From: Carnobacterium_B sp040274945 | Lineage (GTDB): Bacteria; Bacillota; Bacilli; Lactobacillales; Carnobacteriaceae | Length of the DNA: 64,000 nt | Direction: 5' to 3' | Assembly (NCBI RefSeq): GCF_040274945.1 | Contig: NZ_JBEMAR010000010.1 | Span: 62,001-126,000, forward strand | Shown here: piece by piece, positions 26,377 to 35,629 of the stretch | Numbering within the stretch: the stretch's first letter is position 1 | Layout: the number at the start of each line of letters is the position of its first letter | Notes under the pieces: generated by a model | What the model was told of the DNA's origin: nothing | Databases searched by the model: none | What the model saw: the letters and a program-made list of their open reading frames with translations, nothing else | Program-made: the position numbers and the translations under genes

Positions 26377-28188
26377 ATGAAATACAGTATGACATGGGAT
26401 CTTGAATCTATTTTCCCAGGCGGTAGCACTTCTCCTCAATTAAAAGAAAAATTAGATACCATTCGAGGTCAGTTAGATGAGTTCACTCGTCTAGTTACTC
26501 AGTGGGATACAGAAGAAGACAGCCCATTGTTTAAAAGTTTGGCTGATATCTTACTGGTTCAAGAAGAACTATCAAAAGGACTTTCGCAAGTTTTCACCTT
26601 TATAGAAGCAGTTCAATCTGCGGATGTATCTGATAAACAGGCAGGAGCTATTTTGGGACAAGTTTTTGAACTAAATAGTGCTTTTAGTACTCTTCAAACT
26701 ATTTTAACAAAAAAAATGGTTGCTATACCGGATGATAAATGGAATGAATTAATTGACTTGCCTACTTTCAAAGTGATCGATTTCAGTTTAAATGAAACAC
26801 GTACACAAGGCAAAGAATTGCTAAGTGAAGCAGAAGAAGCTTTGATCAATACGCTATCTATTGATGGGTTTCAAGGATGGAGCGACCATTACGATTCGTT
26901 AGTCGCAACAATTGAAATTCCTTTTGAAGACAACCAAGGACAAGTTCACCTTTTATCTGCCGGACAAGCTTACAATAAAATGAATACCGACCCTGATCCA
27001 GCCGTTCGTGAGCAATTATTCAGAAAATGGGAAGAAACATGGGGAAGTATGGCTCCTTTATTTAGCGATACGTTAAATCATTTAGCAGGGTTTCGCTTAG
27101 CTGATTATAAAGCTCATGGTGTGAAAGATTTCTTGAAACGTCCATTAGAATACAATCGGATGAAGCAAGAAACGTTAGATACAATGTGGAAAGCAGTTAG
27201 CGAGCAGAAACAACCCTTTATTGATTACTTAACTAGGAAAGCTGAATTACTCGGAAAAGATAAGTTGTCTTGGCAAGATACGGAAGCACCCGTAATCATT
27301 GGGGATGCAACAGCTAAAGTCTACCCCTATGATGATGGGGCTGATTTTATCGTTGAAAATTTCCGGAAATTTAGTGGGAAAATGGCTGACTTTGCTCAAT
27401 ATGCTTTTGATCATAACTGGATTGAAGCCGAGGACCGCACCGGAAAAAGACCAGGTGGTTACTGTTCAGAATTACCGGAAAGTAAAGAATCTCGTATTTT
27501 CATGACATATGCTGAATCGCCTAGTGAAGTCTCGACTTTAGCACACGAATTGGGTCATGCTTTTCATAGCCACGTAATGACTGATTTGCCAACTCTTAAC
27601 CAGCACTATGCCATGAATGTCGCTGAGACAGCCAGTACTTTTGCAGAAATGATTATAGCTGATGCTACCGTTAAAGAAGCCGCTTCAAAAGAAGAAAAAA
27701 TCACTTTATTAGATACTAAAATTCAGAATGCTTTAGCCATGTTTTTAAATATCCATGCTCGTTTCTTATTTGAAACTAGCTTTTATAATGAACGTCAAAA
27801 TGGAATTGTTACAGATGAGCGCCTCAGTGAATTAATGGAAGAAGCACAAAAAGAAGCTTACCAAAATTCATTAAGTGACTATCATCCTCATTTTTGGGCT
27901 AGCAAACTTCACTTCTTCATTGCTGACGTTCCTTTTTATAATTTCCCGTATACTTTTGGTTACTTATTTAGTTTAGGAATCTATGCTCGTTCTTTAGAAG
28001 AAGGAACTGGTTTTGAAGATAAATACATCGCATTATTAAGAGATACAGCTTCTATGTCTACTGAGGACCTAGCTTTGAAACATTTAGCTGCAGACCTAAC
28101 GAAACCTGATTTCTGGGAAGCTGGTATTGCCATCATGAAAACTGATGTCGCTACTTTTATGGAATTAACAGAAGAATACATTAAATAA
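26377..28188 (+). CDS. pepF: Oligoendopeptidase F (M3B)
   Basis: A 603-residue cytoplasmic zinc oligopeptidase that trims peptides of about 7-17 residues. The zinc site is HELGH at 390-394, with the downstream Glu in NVAETASTFAEM. The N-terminal domain is helical. The C-terminal YTFGYLFSLGIYARSLEEG is typical of PepF. GAAAGGATG lies just ahead of the ATG. It is monocistronic with a strong terminator. Confidence 0.96.
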   Translation: MKYSMTWDLESIFPGGSTSPQLKEKLDTIRGQLDEFTRLVTQWDTEEDSPLFKSLADILLVQEELSKGLSQVFTFIEAVQSADVSDKQAGAILGQVFELNSAFSTLQTILTKKMVAIPDDKWNELIDLPTFKVIDFSLNETRTQGKELLSEAEEALINTLSIDGFQGWSDHYDSLVATIEIPFEDNQGQVHLLSAGQAYNKMNTDPDPAVREQLFRKWEETWGSMAPLFSDTLNHLAGFRLADYKAHGVKDFLKRPLEYNRMKQETLDTMWKAVSEQKQPFIDYLTRKAELLGKDKLSWQDTEAPVIIGDATAKVYPYDDGADFIVENFRKFSGKMADFAQYAFDHNWIEAEDRTGKRPGGYCSELPESKESRIFMTYAESPSEVSTLAHELGHAFHSHVMTDLPTLNQHYAMNVAETASTFAEMIIADATVKEAASKEEKITLLDTKIQNALAMFLNIHARFLFETSFYNERQNGIVTDERLSELMEEAQKEAYQNSLSDYHPHFWASKLHFFIADVPFYNFPYTFGYLFSLGIYARSLEEGTGFEDKYIALLRDTASMSTEDLALKHLAADLTKPDFWEAGIAIMKTDVATFMELTEEYIK

Positions 28189-28197
28189 TAGCAAAGA

Positions 28198-28237
28198 ACT
28201 ACGACAATCATTTAAATGATTGTCGTAGTCTTTTTTT
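28198..28237. terminator. terminator between pepF and the lipid kinase gene
   Basis: A perfect 16-bp stem (28198-28213 and 28214-28229, essentially loopless on paper) is followed by T7. It serves pepF and may also act on the convergent gene. Confidence 0.9.
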
Positions 28238-28238
28238 A

Positions 28239-29144
28239 TTATTCTTTTGTATCCTTTGGAACAAAAATAGTAATGTGGCTAGGTAAAACTTGAACATTAA
28301 GAGGAAGCTTATCCCCTTCATCTCCGTCAATATTGCTTATCACTTGATTATCTTCTTCAGATACAGAGAGCTTTCCTGATTTAAACTTTTTATAAAAGGT
28401 TTCATTTGCATCAGTCGCATTTCCTGAGACTATTTTGGGAACTAACTTAAGCTTGTCCATTAACGTTTTACCTTTTAACACAATTAAATGTAAGTAACCA
28501 TCATCAATTTTTGCATGGGGCAACATTTTTTTAAATCCTCCAACAGAATTCGTTAATGCGATTAGCACTAAACTAGATTCTTGTTCAAATACTTCATCGT
28601 CTAATTCTAATTTAAATGTATAACTTTGGCCATCGCTTAAAGCCTTTGCTCCTTCAATAAAGTAGGCTAATGAACCTAATCTTGTTTTTTGATCCGCACC
28701 TACGTTTTTAACAGCTTCAGGGATTTTCCCAATGGCAATGACATCAATAAAATAAGTATCGTTTACTTTACCAACATCTAGTTCTTTTGTGATGGCATCT
28801 GCCAGCATCCGAATAGCTGATGCTGGATCAAGCGGAATGCCCAAGGCACGGCCTAAATCATTAACTGTACCTAAAGGAATTATACCCAGTTTGGGACGAT
28901 ACTCTTCTTCGGCTAAGCCACTTATACTTTCATTAACGGTTCCGTCACCGCCCATCACAAAAATCGCTTCCACTCTTTCTTTAGCAGCAGATTTGGCAAA
29001 TACTTCAGCATCCCCGCCTTTTTCTGTTTCCTTAAGTACAACTTCATCATATAAAGATTCTAAGGTTTCTAAAGCGAGCTTAGAATATTCATTCCCTTTT
29101 TCTCCCCCAGAAGAAGGATTTACGATCAATACAGCTTTTTTCAT
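28239..29144 (-). CDS. Diacylglycerol/lipid kinase family protein (DagK/YegS-like)
   Basis: A 301-residue soluble lipid kinase. The nucleotide-binding region includes IVNPSSGGEKG and VMGGDGTVNESISGL (residues about 75-90), and GIIPLGTVNDLGRALGIP forms the acceptor site. Gram-positive DgkB recycles diacylglycerol released by lipoteichoic acid synthesis, which would fit the UgtP/LtaA pair at 43-46 kb, but YegS-type enzymes accept other lipids. It appears monocistronic. Confidence 0.9.
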   Translation of the reverse strand: MKKAVLIVNPSSGGEKGNEYSKLALETLESLYDEVVLKETEKGGDAEVFAKSAAKERVEAIFVMGGDGTVNESISGLAEEEYRPKLGIIPLGTVNDLGRALGIPLDPASAIRMLADAITKELDVGKVNDTYFIDVIAIGKIPEAVKNVGADQKTRLGSLAYFIEGAKALSDGQSYTFKLELDDEVFEQESSLVLIALTNSVGGFKKMLPHAKIDDGYLHLIVLKGKTLMDKLKLVPKIVSGNATDANETFYKKFKSGKLSVSEEDNQVISNIDGDEGDKLPLNVQVLPSHITIFVPKDTKE

Positions 29145-29299
29145 TTTTCATCAACCTTTCCTACTTCTAAATAAGACTTGTTTTTTTATATAGTTAGTTT
29201 AACTTAAGGTCGATACTATTGCTACAAAAAGGCATTTTTTAGTGAATAAAAAGCTTACTTTTACAAATAAACCAAACTATATGTATATATAAAACAATA

Positions 29300-29333
29300 A
29301 AAAAATTCGCTACCCAATGGATAGCGAATTTTT
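29300..29333 (-). terminator. terminator of the NlpC/P60 gene
   Basis: A 12-bp perfect stem (29301-29312 and 29322-29333), extendable by two G-C pairs, with A/T runs on both sides. Confidence 0.85.
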
Positions 29334-29342
29334 TTATAAATT

Positions 29343-30764
29343 TTAGTAACGTCCGTATCCTACAAGTTTAGGTCCCCAATAAGAAGAGCTAACTGAAGTG
29401 TAAGCAACGCCTGTACTACTTTGTGATCCAATAAATTGACCATTTCCTACATAGATTCCTACATGAGTAATTGATCCTCCGTCTTTGAAGAAAACTAAAT
29501 CTCCAGGTTGGGGATTTGAAACCTTAGTAGAAGATGCATATTGTGCTGCTGCCGTACGTGGCAAAGTAATTCCAATTTTTGCAAAAACATAAGAAGTAAA
29601 TCCAGAACAGTCAAAACCACTTGGTGTTGTTCCACCCCATAAATAAGGTGTGCCCATCACACTAGTTGCGTGTGATTGCAATTTGGACCAAGATGTACCA
29701 CCACTTGTAGACGGTGCTGGCGTTGTTGGTTTAGGAGCCTCAGGTGTTTTTGCTGGTGCTTTAGTCTCTGTTTTAACTGGTGCTTTTGTTTCTGTTTTTG
29801 CTGGCGTTTTTGTTGAAGTAGATGCATTCTCAGTTTTCTTAGTCGTTTCTGTTGGAGTAGAAGCTGCCACTTCACTTTCTTCTACTACTTGAGATTCTTC
29901 AACAGATTCACTTGATTCTGCAACAACCACTTCTTCATTTTCAGAAGTTTCTTCTACAATTGGTTCTTCAGTTTCTTCTGCTTCATAACTTGCCAATACA
30001 GCTAACTCTGCTGCTTCTTGGGCAGCAGTATATTCTGCTACTTGACTTTCAGCTTCTGCTTTTTGAGCAATGTATTTATCTTTATCTGATTGTGCACTCG
30101 CTGTTTCAATTGCTAGTTGAGAAACCACAACTTCTTTTTCTAATAATTGTTGTTCCATTTCAGCTTTTGCATTTTCAAGTTGCGCTGCAAGAGCATTTTG
30201 TTGAACAATCGATTGTTCTGTTTTTTCTTTCTTTTCTACTACCGATTCTTTATCATCTGCTTGTGCTTGAACAAGATCTTTGTTTGCTTTTACTAAATCA
30301 GTGACTACATCTACTCGTCCAATTACGTCAGACATTGAATCAGCTTCAATAACAAATTCTATGTAGTTTTTTGTGTCTCCATTGACTTGTACAGTACGAG
30401 CTTGATCTTCAAGTTGTTCACTACGTTGTGCAATTTTTTCTTCAAGAGCTTTAATTTCATTTTCTAAAGTTTGTTTTTCTTTTTGAGATGATTCAATTTC
30501 TGCTAATAACGAATCAGTTTTATTTTTGTTTGAATCGATTGAATTAGTAATAGCTGCTAATTCTGCTTCTGTTTCGCTTGATTGAGTTTGTAAAGCATCA
30601 ACTTTTTGTTGAGCTGCTTCAATTGCTTCTTGTGTTTGGGATACTTGTTGTTCAGATTCAGTAAGTTTATTTGTAGTGGTTTCAGCGCTAACGGCAGTTG
30701 GTAATATAAGAGAACTAAAGGTCATGGTTCCTAAGATTGCAATAGTTACTAATTTTTTATTCAC
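29343..30764 (-). CDS. Secreted peptidoglycan hydrolase, coiled coil plus NlpC/P60
   Basis: A 473-residue secreted wall hydrolase. A signal peptide (residues 1-27, ending AVSA) is followed by a long coiled coil (about 30-255; Gln/Glu/Lys/Ala heptads, PcsB/SagA-like). Next come a Glu/Val/Ser-rich stretch (about 255-300) and a Lys-Thr-Glu-Thr-Ala-Pro repeat linker (about 305-345). The C-terminal NlpC/P60 domain cleaves stem peptides, with catalytic Cys386 (GFDCSGFT) and His434 (ITHVGIYVG). The start is GTG 30764 behind GGAGGGG. The architecture matches enterococcal SagA and lactobacilli P40/P75-type hydrolases used in daughter-cell separation. Confidence 0.93.
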   Translation of the reverse strand: MNKKLVTIAILGTMTFSSLILPTAVSAETTTNKLTESEQQVSQTQEAIEAAQQKVDALQTQSSETEAELAAITNSIDSNKNKTDSLLAEIESSQKEKQTLENEIKALEEKIAQRSEQLEDQARTVQVNGDTKNYIEFVIEADSMSDVIGRVDVVTDLVKANKDLVQAQADDKESVVEKKEKTEQSIVQQNALAAQLENAKAEMEQQLLEKEVVVSQLAIETASAQSDKDKYIAQKAEAESQVAEYTAAQEAAELAVLASYEAEETEEPIVEETSENEEVVVAESSESVEESQVVEESEVAASTPTETTKKTENASTSTKTPAKTETKAPVKTETKAPAKTPEAPKPTTPAPSTSGGTSWSKLQSHATSVMGTPYLWGGTTPSGFDCSGFTSYVFAKIGITLPRTAAAQYASSTKVSNPQPGDLVFFKDGGSITHVGIYVGNGQFIGSQSSTGVAYTSVSSSYWGPKLVGYGRY

Positions 30765-30830
30765 GTTTTTTACCCCTCCAAATTACGATTTGATTAAAAG
30801 TCTTTTTTAACCGATTTCTTAACGGACTTT

Positions 30831-30836
30831 AGTATA
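30831..30836 (-). promoter_or_regulatory. candidate extended -10 of the NlpC/P60 gene
   Basis: The minus strand reads TGCTATACT, an extended -10, 67 bases before the GTG start. Confidence 0.5.
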
Positions 30837-30899
30837 GCATAATCTATGTGATAGAATCGTATCGTTTATATTACAACTGTGTGTCAAATAAAACGACTT

Positions 30900-31445
30900 T
30901 CATTTAAAAGAACAATTGTCGCTATGATCATTTATTAAACCTGCTGCTTCCATAAATGCGTAGCACGTTACTGGCCCAACGAATGAGAATCCTTTTTTTT
31001 TCATATCTTTAGATAAATTAGTGGATAGTTCAGTCTTAGCGGGCAGTTGTTCGAAGTTGTTAAAGTGATTTACAATTGGCTCTCCTTCTACAAATGACCA
31101 AATGTACTGATTAAATGAGCTGTATTCTTGTTTTACCTTTAAAAAAGCTACTGCATTTTTAATAATAGAAGCTATTTTCAACTTATTTCTGATGATACCA
31201 GGGTTGGAAAGCAATTCTTCTATTTTCTTTTGATCATAATGACTAATTTTTTCTGGATCAAATCCATCTATTGCTTCACGGTAATTTTCTCTTTTAGCTA
31301 AAATAGTAGACCAACTTAATCCTGCTTGCATTGTTTCTAGAATCAGCAGTTCAAATAAAGCTTGATCATCGTGGAGAGGTTTTCCCCACTCTTCGTCATG
31401 ATATTTCTTCATTAGATCCGTTTTTGCCCAACTGCACCTTTCCAT
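30900..31445 (-). CDS. tag: DNA-3-methyladenine glycosylase I
   Basis: A 181-residue base excision enzyme that removes 3-methyladenine. The N-terminus MERCSWAKTDLMKKYHDEEWGKPLHDD includes a zinc-ligand Cys4 and His. The helix-hairpin-helix region is LLSNPGIIRNKLKI, with FSFVGPVTCYAFMEAAGLINDH near the end. The last residues HSDNC supply the other zinc ligands. It stands alone with no clear terminator before the NlpC/P60 promoter. Confidence 0.95.
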   Translation of the reverse strand: MERCSWAKTDLMKKYHDEEWGKPLHDDQALFELLILETMQAGLSWSTILAKRENYREAIDGFDPEKISHYDQKKIEELLSNPGIIRNKLKIASIIKNAVAFLKVKQEYSSFNQYIWSFVEGEPIVNHFNNFEQLPAKTELSTNLSKDMKKKGFSFVGPVTCYAFMEAAGLINDHSDNCSFK

Positions 31446-31574
31446 TAAAACACATCCTTTTTTTTGAGGTATTGATTTCTATTATTTTATTAGTGTATAA
31501 TGTATTGTTAGTATAGATTAACTTTCAGGTAGTCCGTCTACCTAGTGTTATGAATCAAATTAGGAGGATTTACT

Positions 31575-32540
31575 ATGTCTAAAGATTACCGTGTTTTACT
31601 TTACTATAAATATGTTCATATCAAAAATCCAGAAGAATATACCGCAAAACATTTGGCGTTTTGTAAAGAAGTTGATTTAAAAGGAAGAATTCTAATTGCT
31701 GAAGAAGGTATAAACGGTACTATTGCAGGTACTTATGACCAAACACAACAATACATTGATGAAATGCATGCTGATTCTCGTTTTTCAGACCTAGTTTTTA
31801 AAGTAGATGAAGAAGAACGTGCCCCTTTCAAAAAAATGTTTGTACGTCTACGCCCTGAACTTGTATCTCTAAACTTAGAAGATGACATCGACCCTAATGA
31901 AGTAACAGGTGAATACCTAAACCCTGAAGAATTCCGTGAAGCTATTCTTGATGAAAATACCATCGTCATCGATGCCCGCAATGATTATGAATACGATTTA
32001 GGTCACTTTAGAGGAGCCGTTCGTCCAGAAATCAGAACATTTAGAGAACTTCCTCAATGGATCCGTGATAATAAAGAACAATTCATGGATAAAAGAGTTG
32101 TAACTTACTGTACTGGTGGAATTCGTTGTGAAAAATTCTCCGGTTGGCTAGTTAAAGAAGGCTTTAAAGATGTTGGACAATTACATGGAGGAATCGCTAC
32201 TTATGGAAAAGATTCAGAAGTTCAAGGTGATTTGTGGGATGGTCAAATGTATGTATTTGATGAACGCATCAGTGTCCCAGTTAATCAAAAAGAACATGTA
32301 ATTGTTGGTCGTGACTGGTTTGATGGCACTCCTTGCGAACGTTACGTGAACTGTGCAAATCCAGCTTGTAACCGTCAAATCTTATCTTCAGAAGAAAATG
32401 AACATAAATATATGCGTGGTTGCTGTCATGAATGCCGTGTAGCACCTGCAAACTTGTATGTAAAACGCAACAGCTTAAGCCAAGAAGAGGTTGCTGAACG
32501 CTTAGCTGTAATTGGAGAAAAACTTCCAGCATCAGTATAA
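31575..32540 (+). CDS. trhO: tRNA uridine(34) hydroxylase TrhO (rhodanese-like)
   Basis: A 321-residue enzyme that introduces the 5-hydroxyl on U34 of tRNA in an oxygen-dependent way. The N-terminal acylphosphatase-like domain contains GRILIAEEGINGTIAG. The rhodanese domain has VTYCTGGIRCEKFSGWL with active Cys179. A C-terminal Cys-rich zinc-like segment (CANPACNRQ...CCHECR) follows, all in family order. AGGAGG precedes the ATG. It was formerly annotated YceA/YbfQ. Confidence 0.95.
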   Translation: MSKDYRVLLYYKYVHIKNPEEYTAKHLAFCKEVDLKGRILIAEEGINGTIAGTYDQTQQYIDEMHADSRFSDLVFKVDEEERAPFKKMFVRLRPELVSLNLEDDIDPNEVTGEYLNPEEFREAILDENTIVIDARNDYEYDLGHFRGAVRPEIRTFRELPQWIRDNKEQFMDKRVVTYCTGGIRCEKFSGWLVKEGFKDVGQLHGGIATYGKDSEVQGDLWDGQMYVFDERISVPVNQKEHVIVGRDWFDGTPCERYVNCANPACNRQILSSEENEHKYMRGCCHECRVAPANLYVKRNSLSQEEVAERLAVIGEKLPASV

Positions 32541-32547
32541 TAAATTG

Positions 32548-32583
32548 AAAAAGAACGGAAACTAATAGTTTCCGTTCTTTTTT
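32548..32583. terminator. bidirectional terminator between trhO and the ABC operon
   Basis: A perfect 16-bp stem (32548-32563 and 32567-32582) with an AAT loop and T-run. Confidence 0.9.
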
Positions 32584-32584
32584 T

Positions 32585-33388
32585 CTATCTTAGTATCAAT
32601 GCATCTTCTGTAACTGTGTCCCCACTATTCTTTTGAAATAAAGCTAATAAGTCTGGTACAGTTAAGCGATTCTTTTCTTCCCCAGAAACATCTACTACTA
32701 TCTTCCCATTATGAAGCATGATCAACCTTGTTCCATGAGCAATTGCATCTTCCATATTATGAGTGATCATCATCGCAGTCAATTTTTTTTCGTGGACAAT
32801 TTTATCCGTTAACTTCAACACCATTTTACTAGTTTTAGGGTCAAGTGCTGCTGTATGTTCATCCAATAAAAGTAATTTAGGAGGGATAATTGTCGCCATC
32901 AGTAATGTCAAAGCTTGTCTTTGTCCACCAGATAATAATCCCACTTCCATTTTCAATCTGTCTTCTAATCCTAATTCTAAAAATTTTAATTGCTCTTTGA
33001 AAATTTCACGTTGCTTATCTTTTACACCCAGTGTTAATCCTCTTTTTTTTCCTCTTTTAAAAGCTACCGCTAAATTTTCTTCGATTGTTAGTCGTGTCGC
33101 TGTTCCCATCTTAGTGTCTTGAAAAACTCGTCCAATATCTTTTGCTCTTTCGTTGGTTCTTTTATTGGTAGCCTCTTTTCCGTCCAATAAAACAGCACCT
33201 TCGTCTACTACATAGGTTCCAGCTACACTATTTAATAATGTTGACTTTCCAGCACCATTTCCTCCAATAATCGTAACAAATTCTTCTTTCTCGATCGTCA
33301 AATCTATTCCTTTTAGTACATGGTTCTCATTGACCGTGCCTACTTCAAAACTTTTATGAATATTTCTTAATTCCAAAATTGCATTCAT
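32585..33388 (-). CDS. ABC transporter ATPase (TrpZ-like)
   Basis: A 267-residue ATPase subunit, third gene of the importer operon. Walker A is GGNGAGKSTLLN, the signature LLSGGQRQALT, and Walker B LLLLDEHTAALD, in which His replaces the more common Pro/Ala after Glu. It overlaps the permease stop by 4 bases. With the PF04392-type binding protein and the single permease it matches the TrpXYZ systems of Lactobacillales, which are regarded as tryptophan importers. Confidence 0.9.
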   Translation of the reverse strand: MNAILELRNIHKSFEVGTVNENHVLKGIDLTIEKEEFVTIIGGNGAGKSTLLNSVAGTYVVDEGAVLLDGKEATNKRTNERAKDIGRVFQDTKMGTATRLTIEENLAVAFKRGKKRGLTLGVKDKQREIFKEQLKFLELGLEDRLKMEVGLLSGGQRQALTLLMATIIPPKLLLLDEHTAALDPKTSKMVLKLTDKIVHEKKLTAMMITHNMEDAIAHGTRLIMLHNGKIVVDVSGEEKNRLTVPDLLALFQKNSGDTVTEDALILR

Positions 33389-34290
33389 ACTAATTCTGCT
33401 CCTTTCTTACCAACTCGTTTAGTCCTCCTTGGTTTCTTTTTCAATAAAGGAGTGGAAAGAGCAAGTGCTAGTACAATAGCTGAAAATAATTTGATATCTT
33501 GAGGTTGTACTCCTAATTGCAATACGAAGTCAATAATTAGGCGATAAACAACTGCTCCAATCACAATGGTGATCAATCGTTTAGCAAAAGACAACCGATG
33601 GAAAATAACTTCGCCAATGATGATAGAGGCTAATCCAATGACAATCGTCCCGATTCCCATGCTGATATCTGCATAACCGTTGTTTTGGGCAATCAATGCG
33701 CCTGATAGAGCTATCAATCCGTTACACAACATGTACCCTACGATTTTCATCGTATCTGTATGAATCCCATTTGCTTCACTCATAGCCTCATTATCTCCAG
33801 TAGAACGCAATGCCAATCCTATTTCAGTACTGAAAAATAAATACAGGACTAAAATAACTAAAACAATCGCTACTCCACCAACAACTAAAACAGCCATGCG
33901 ATTTTCTAAGCCAAATGATTGTAAGGTGCGCATTAATGTATCTTGACCCAACAAAGTAACATTCGCTTTACCTAATATCCTTAAATTAATAGAGTACAAA
34001 GCAGTCATCGTTAAAATCCCGGTCAGTAACGCAGGAATTTTAAGTTTCGTATGCAATAAACCAGATACGATTCCTGCTAGCATACCTCCCATCAATGCCA
34101 ATAGGCTAGCTAATAATGGTGAGATTCCTGAAACAATGGATACCGAACAAATTGCAGCACCTAAGGGAAAACTTCCCTCTGCAGTTAAGTCTGCAATGTC
34201 TAAAATTCTAAATGTAAGATAAACCCCAATCGCCATAATCGACCATAAAAGTCCTTGCGAAATACTTGATAATATAATATCCATGCTCAT
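33385..34290 (-). CDS. ABC transporter permease (TrpY-like)
   Basis: A 301-residue permease with about eight to nine membrane helices of the branched-chain-type permease fold (LTAEGSFPLGAA near the N-terminus). A coupling segment contains ALRSTGDNEAMSEANGI, where the ATPase docks. The C-terminus is basic (KKKPRRTKRVGKKG). It lies 20 bases after the binding protein gene. Confidence 0.9.
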   Translation of the reverse strand: MSMDIILSSISQGLLWSIMAIGVYLTFRILDIADLTAEGSFPLGAAICSVSIVSGISPLLASLLALMGGMLAGIVSGLLHTKLKIPALLTGILTMTALYSINLRILGKANVTLLGQDTLMRTLQSFGLENRMAVLVVGGVAIVLVILVLYLFFSTEIGLALRSTGDNEAMSEANGIHTDTMKIVGYMLCNGLIALSGALIAQNNGYADISMGIGTIVIGLASIIIGEVIFHRLSFAKRLITIVIGAVVYRLIIDFVLQLGVQPQDIKLFSAIVLALALSTPLLKKKPRRTKRVGKKGAELV

Positions 34291-34310
34291 GCTCCTTTAT
34301 GTTTTACCCT

Positions 34311-35291
34311 TTAGTCAGGTAGTACGATACTTTCTGGGTCAATACCTAATGATTTTGCCACTTCTTCATTAATAACCAATTCTAAATTAGTAGATGTTTC
34401 CACTGCCATTTCTGCTGGATCTGCATCGTCTTCAATAATTTTAAGAGCCATTTTTGCTGTTTGACGTCCAAGTTCTTCATAATTGATTCCATAAGTCGCT
34501 AAACCCCCAGCTTCTACCATTTCCGCAGATCCTGGAACAACAGGCAATTTGTACTCTAAAGCAATTTCGCCAACTGTTGGCATTGTGCTAGCTAGCGTGT
34601 TATCCGTTGGAATGTATACAGCATCAACTTCTTGAGCCAACGTTGTCATGACTTGTTGTACATCATTTGTAGTTGTGACTGTCAATACTTTCACTTCTAC
34701 TCCTTCTGCCTCAATTGCCTCTTGTGCTAGATCAGCCTGGATTTTTGAATTTGCCTCGCTAGAATTGTAGATAATTCCGATTGTCTCAGCATCTTGTGCT
34801 AACGACAACAGTAACGAAATTTGTTCTTCAATTGGAACCATATCGCTTGTTCCTGTCACGTTCCCGCCTGGTGCTTCATTATCAGCAACTAATCCCGCAT
34901 CTACCGGATCTGTAACTGCAGTGAATAAAATTGGGTCTTCTTGGGTAATCGTTGCAAGTGACTGTGCAGCAGGTGTTGCGATAGATAAGATAACTTCATT
35001 GTCTCCAACTAAGCTTTCACTCATACTTTGCAAATTCGCTTGGTCTCCTTGAGCATTCTGATAGTTTAACGTCAAATTTTCTCCCTCGACGTATCCTGCT
35101 TCTTCTAACTCACTAACGAATCCTTTTCTTGCTTGCGTTAAAGAATCATGTTCCATATACTGCAAAATCCCAACATTTATCATTTCTGAATCTGCACTTT
35201 CACTTGTGTTTCCACATGCTCCTAATACTAAACCTGCAGTAACTGTTGCTAAACCTAAAATAACTTTTTTCTTCATTCCAATTGTTCTCAT
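34311..35291 (-). CDS. ABC transporter substrate-binding lipoprotein (TrpX-like)
   Basis: A 326-residue lipoprotein. ATG 35291 is preceded by AAGGGGG at 8 bases, whereas the ORF remains open 18 codons upstream inside the terminator region without a ribosome site. The signal has lipobox VLGAC (Cys26). The two-lobe fold has ILQYMEHDSLTQARKGFVSEL, TPAAQSLAT, FTAVTDPVDAGLV and VYIPTDNTLAST, typical of PF04392 proteins. Family members regulated by Trp T-boxes are called TrpX. Here the leader is not a T-box and encodes a Tyr/Phe-rich peptide, so another aromatic substrate is possible. Confidence 0.9.
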   Translation of the reverse strand: MRTIGMKKKVILGLATVTAGLVLGACGNTSESADSEMINVGILQYMEHDSLTQARKGFVSELEEAGYVEGENLTLNYQNAQGDQANLQSMSESLVGDNEVILSIATPAAQSLATITQEDPILFTAVTDPVDAGLVADNEAPGGNVTGTSDMVPIEEQISLLLSLAQDAETIGIIYNSSEANSKIQADLAQEAIEAEGVEVKVLTVTTTNDVQQVMTTLAQEVDAVYIPTDNTLASTMPTVGEIALEYKLPVVPGSAEMVEAGGLATYGINYEELGRQTAKMALKIIEDDADPAEMAVETSTNLELVINEEVAKSLGIDPESIVLPD

Positions 35292-35335
35292 CTTTATATC
35301 CCCCTTATTTTTTAAACCTCTATGATTACATAAAA

Positions 35336-35379
35336 CAAAAAGCACCCACTTAGAGATAGCCTTATCTAAGTGGGTGCTT
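35336..35379 (-). terminator. leader terminator upstream of trpX
   Basis: A 15-bp perfect stem (35340-35354 and 35365-35379) is followed by U-rich sequence on the minus strand. It ends 48 bases before the trpX start, so it must be bypassed for expression. Confidence 0.85.
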
Positions 35380-35522
35380 ATTTTATGTAAAAATAAACAG
35401 TAAGTTATTTAATCCACCACTTAGATAAACTCTACGTGGCAAATATTCAGCAAATCAAACTGCTTCAGCCATCATAGATACAAACATTTCTGTTTCCTGT
35501 TTGCACCCATAACGAATTATGT

Positions 35523-35594
35523 CTACAAACAGCTTCTAAAATAGCTAAAGTAATATGTATTCAATTGTGTTTGGTTGATTAAATGATTGTCCAT
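35523..35594 (-). CDS. Putative leader peptide (23 aa, Tyr/Phe-rich)
   Basis: ATG 35594 has GAGGG about 6 bases upstream, and the TAG stop falls inside the 5' arm of the UUCG hairpin. The peptide has a cluster YYFSYF at residues 14-19 (three Tyr and three Phe in 23 residues, counting both) and no Trp. It starts about 29 bases after the predicted transcription start. A ribosome pausing on the aromatic codons would sit just before the first hairpin. Translation is inferred, not shown. Confidence 0.5.
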   Translation of the reverse strand: MDNHLINQTQLNTYYFSYFRSCL

Positions 35595-35629
35595 ACTAAT
35601 CCCTCACAATAGTTAGATTTGTTTTTACA

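Larger units (their letters stand above)
35292..35623 (-). ncRNA. Attenuator leader of the TrpXYZ-like operon
   Basis: About 330 nt of untranslated leader lie between the promoter and trpX. In RNA order they contain a short ORF (35594-35523) and a hairpin of 9 plus 5 bp with a UUCG loop that overlaps its stop (35532-35497). An anti-antiterminator hairpin follows (35439-35417; 8 pairs, one G-A mismatch). Its 3' half can instead pair over 12 perfect bases with 35373-35362, the 5' half of the terminator. An intrinsic terminator (35379-35336) closes the leader. These structures are mutually exclusive, the hallmark of transcription attenuation. No T-box, S-box or other leader class I know fits. 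The ligand or sensed signal is unknown. Confidence 0.75.

Noticed and set aside
29650..30304. Open frames of 80 and 130 codons on the plus strand opposite the NlpC/P60 gene
   Set aside because: They mirror the repetitive Gln/Glu/Lys and Thr/Pro codons of the real gene, giving Leu/Gln- and Val/Gly-rich nonsense proteins.
35292..35623. T-box riboswitch for tryptophan upstream of the ABC operon
   Set aside because: TrpXYZ operons often have one, but no AGGGTGG-ACCGCG core or recognisable stem I exists here. GTGGTGGATTA is only a superficial resemblance.
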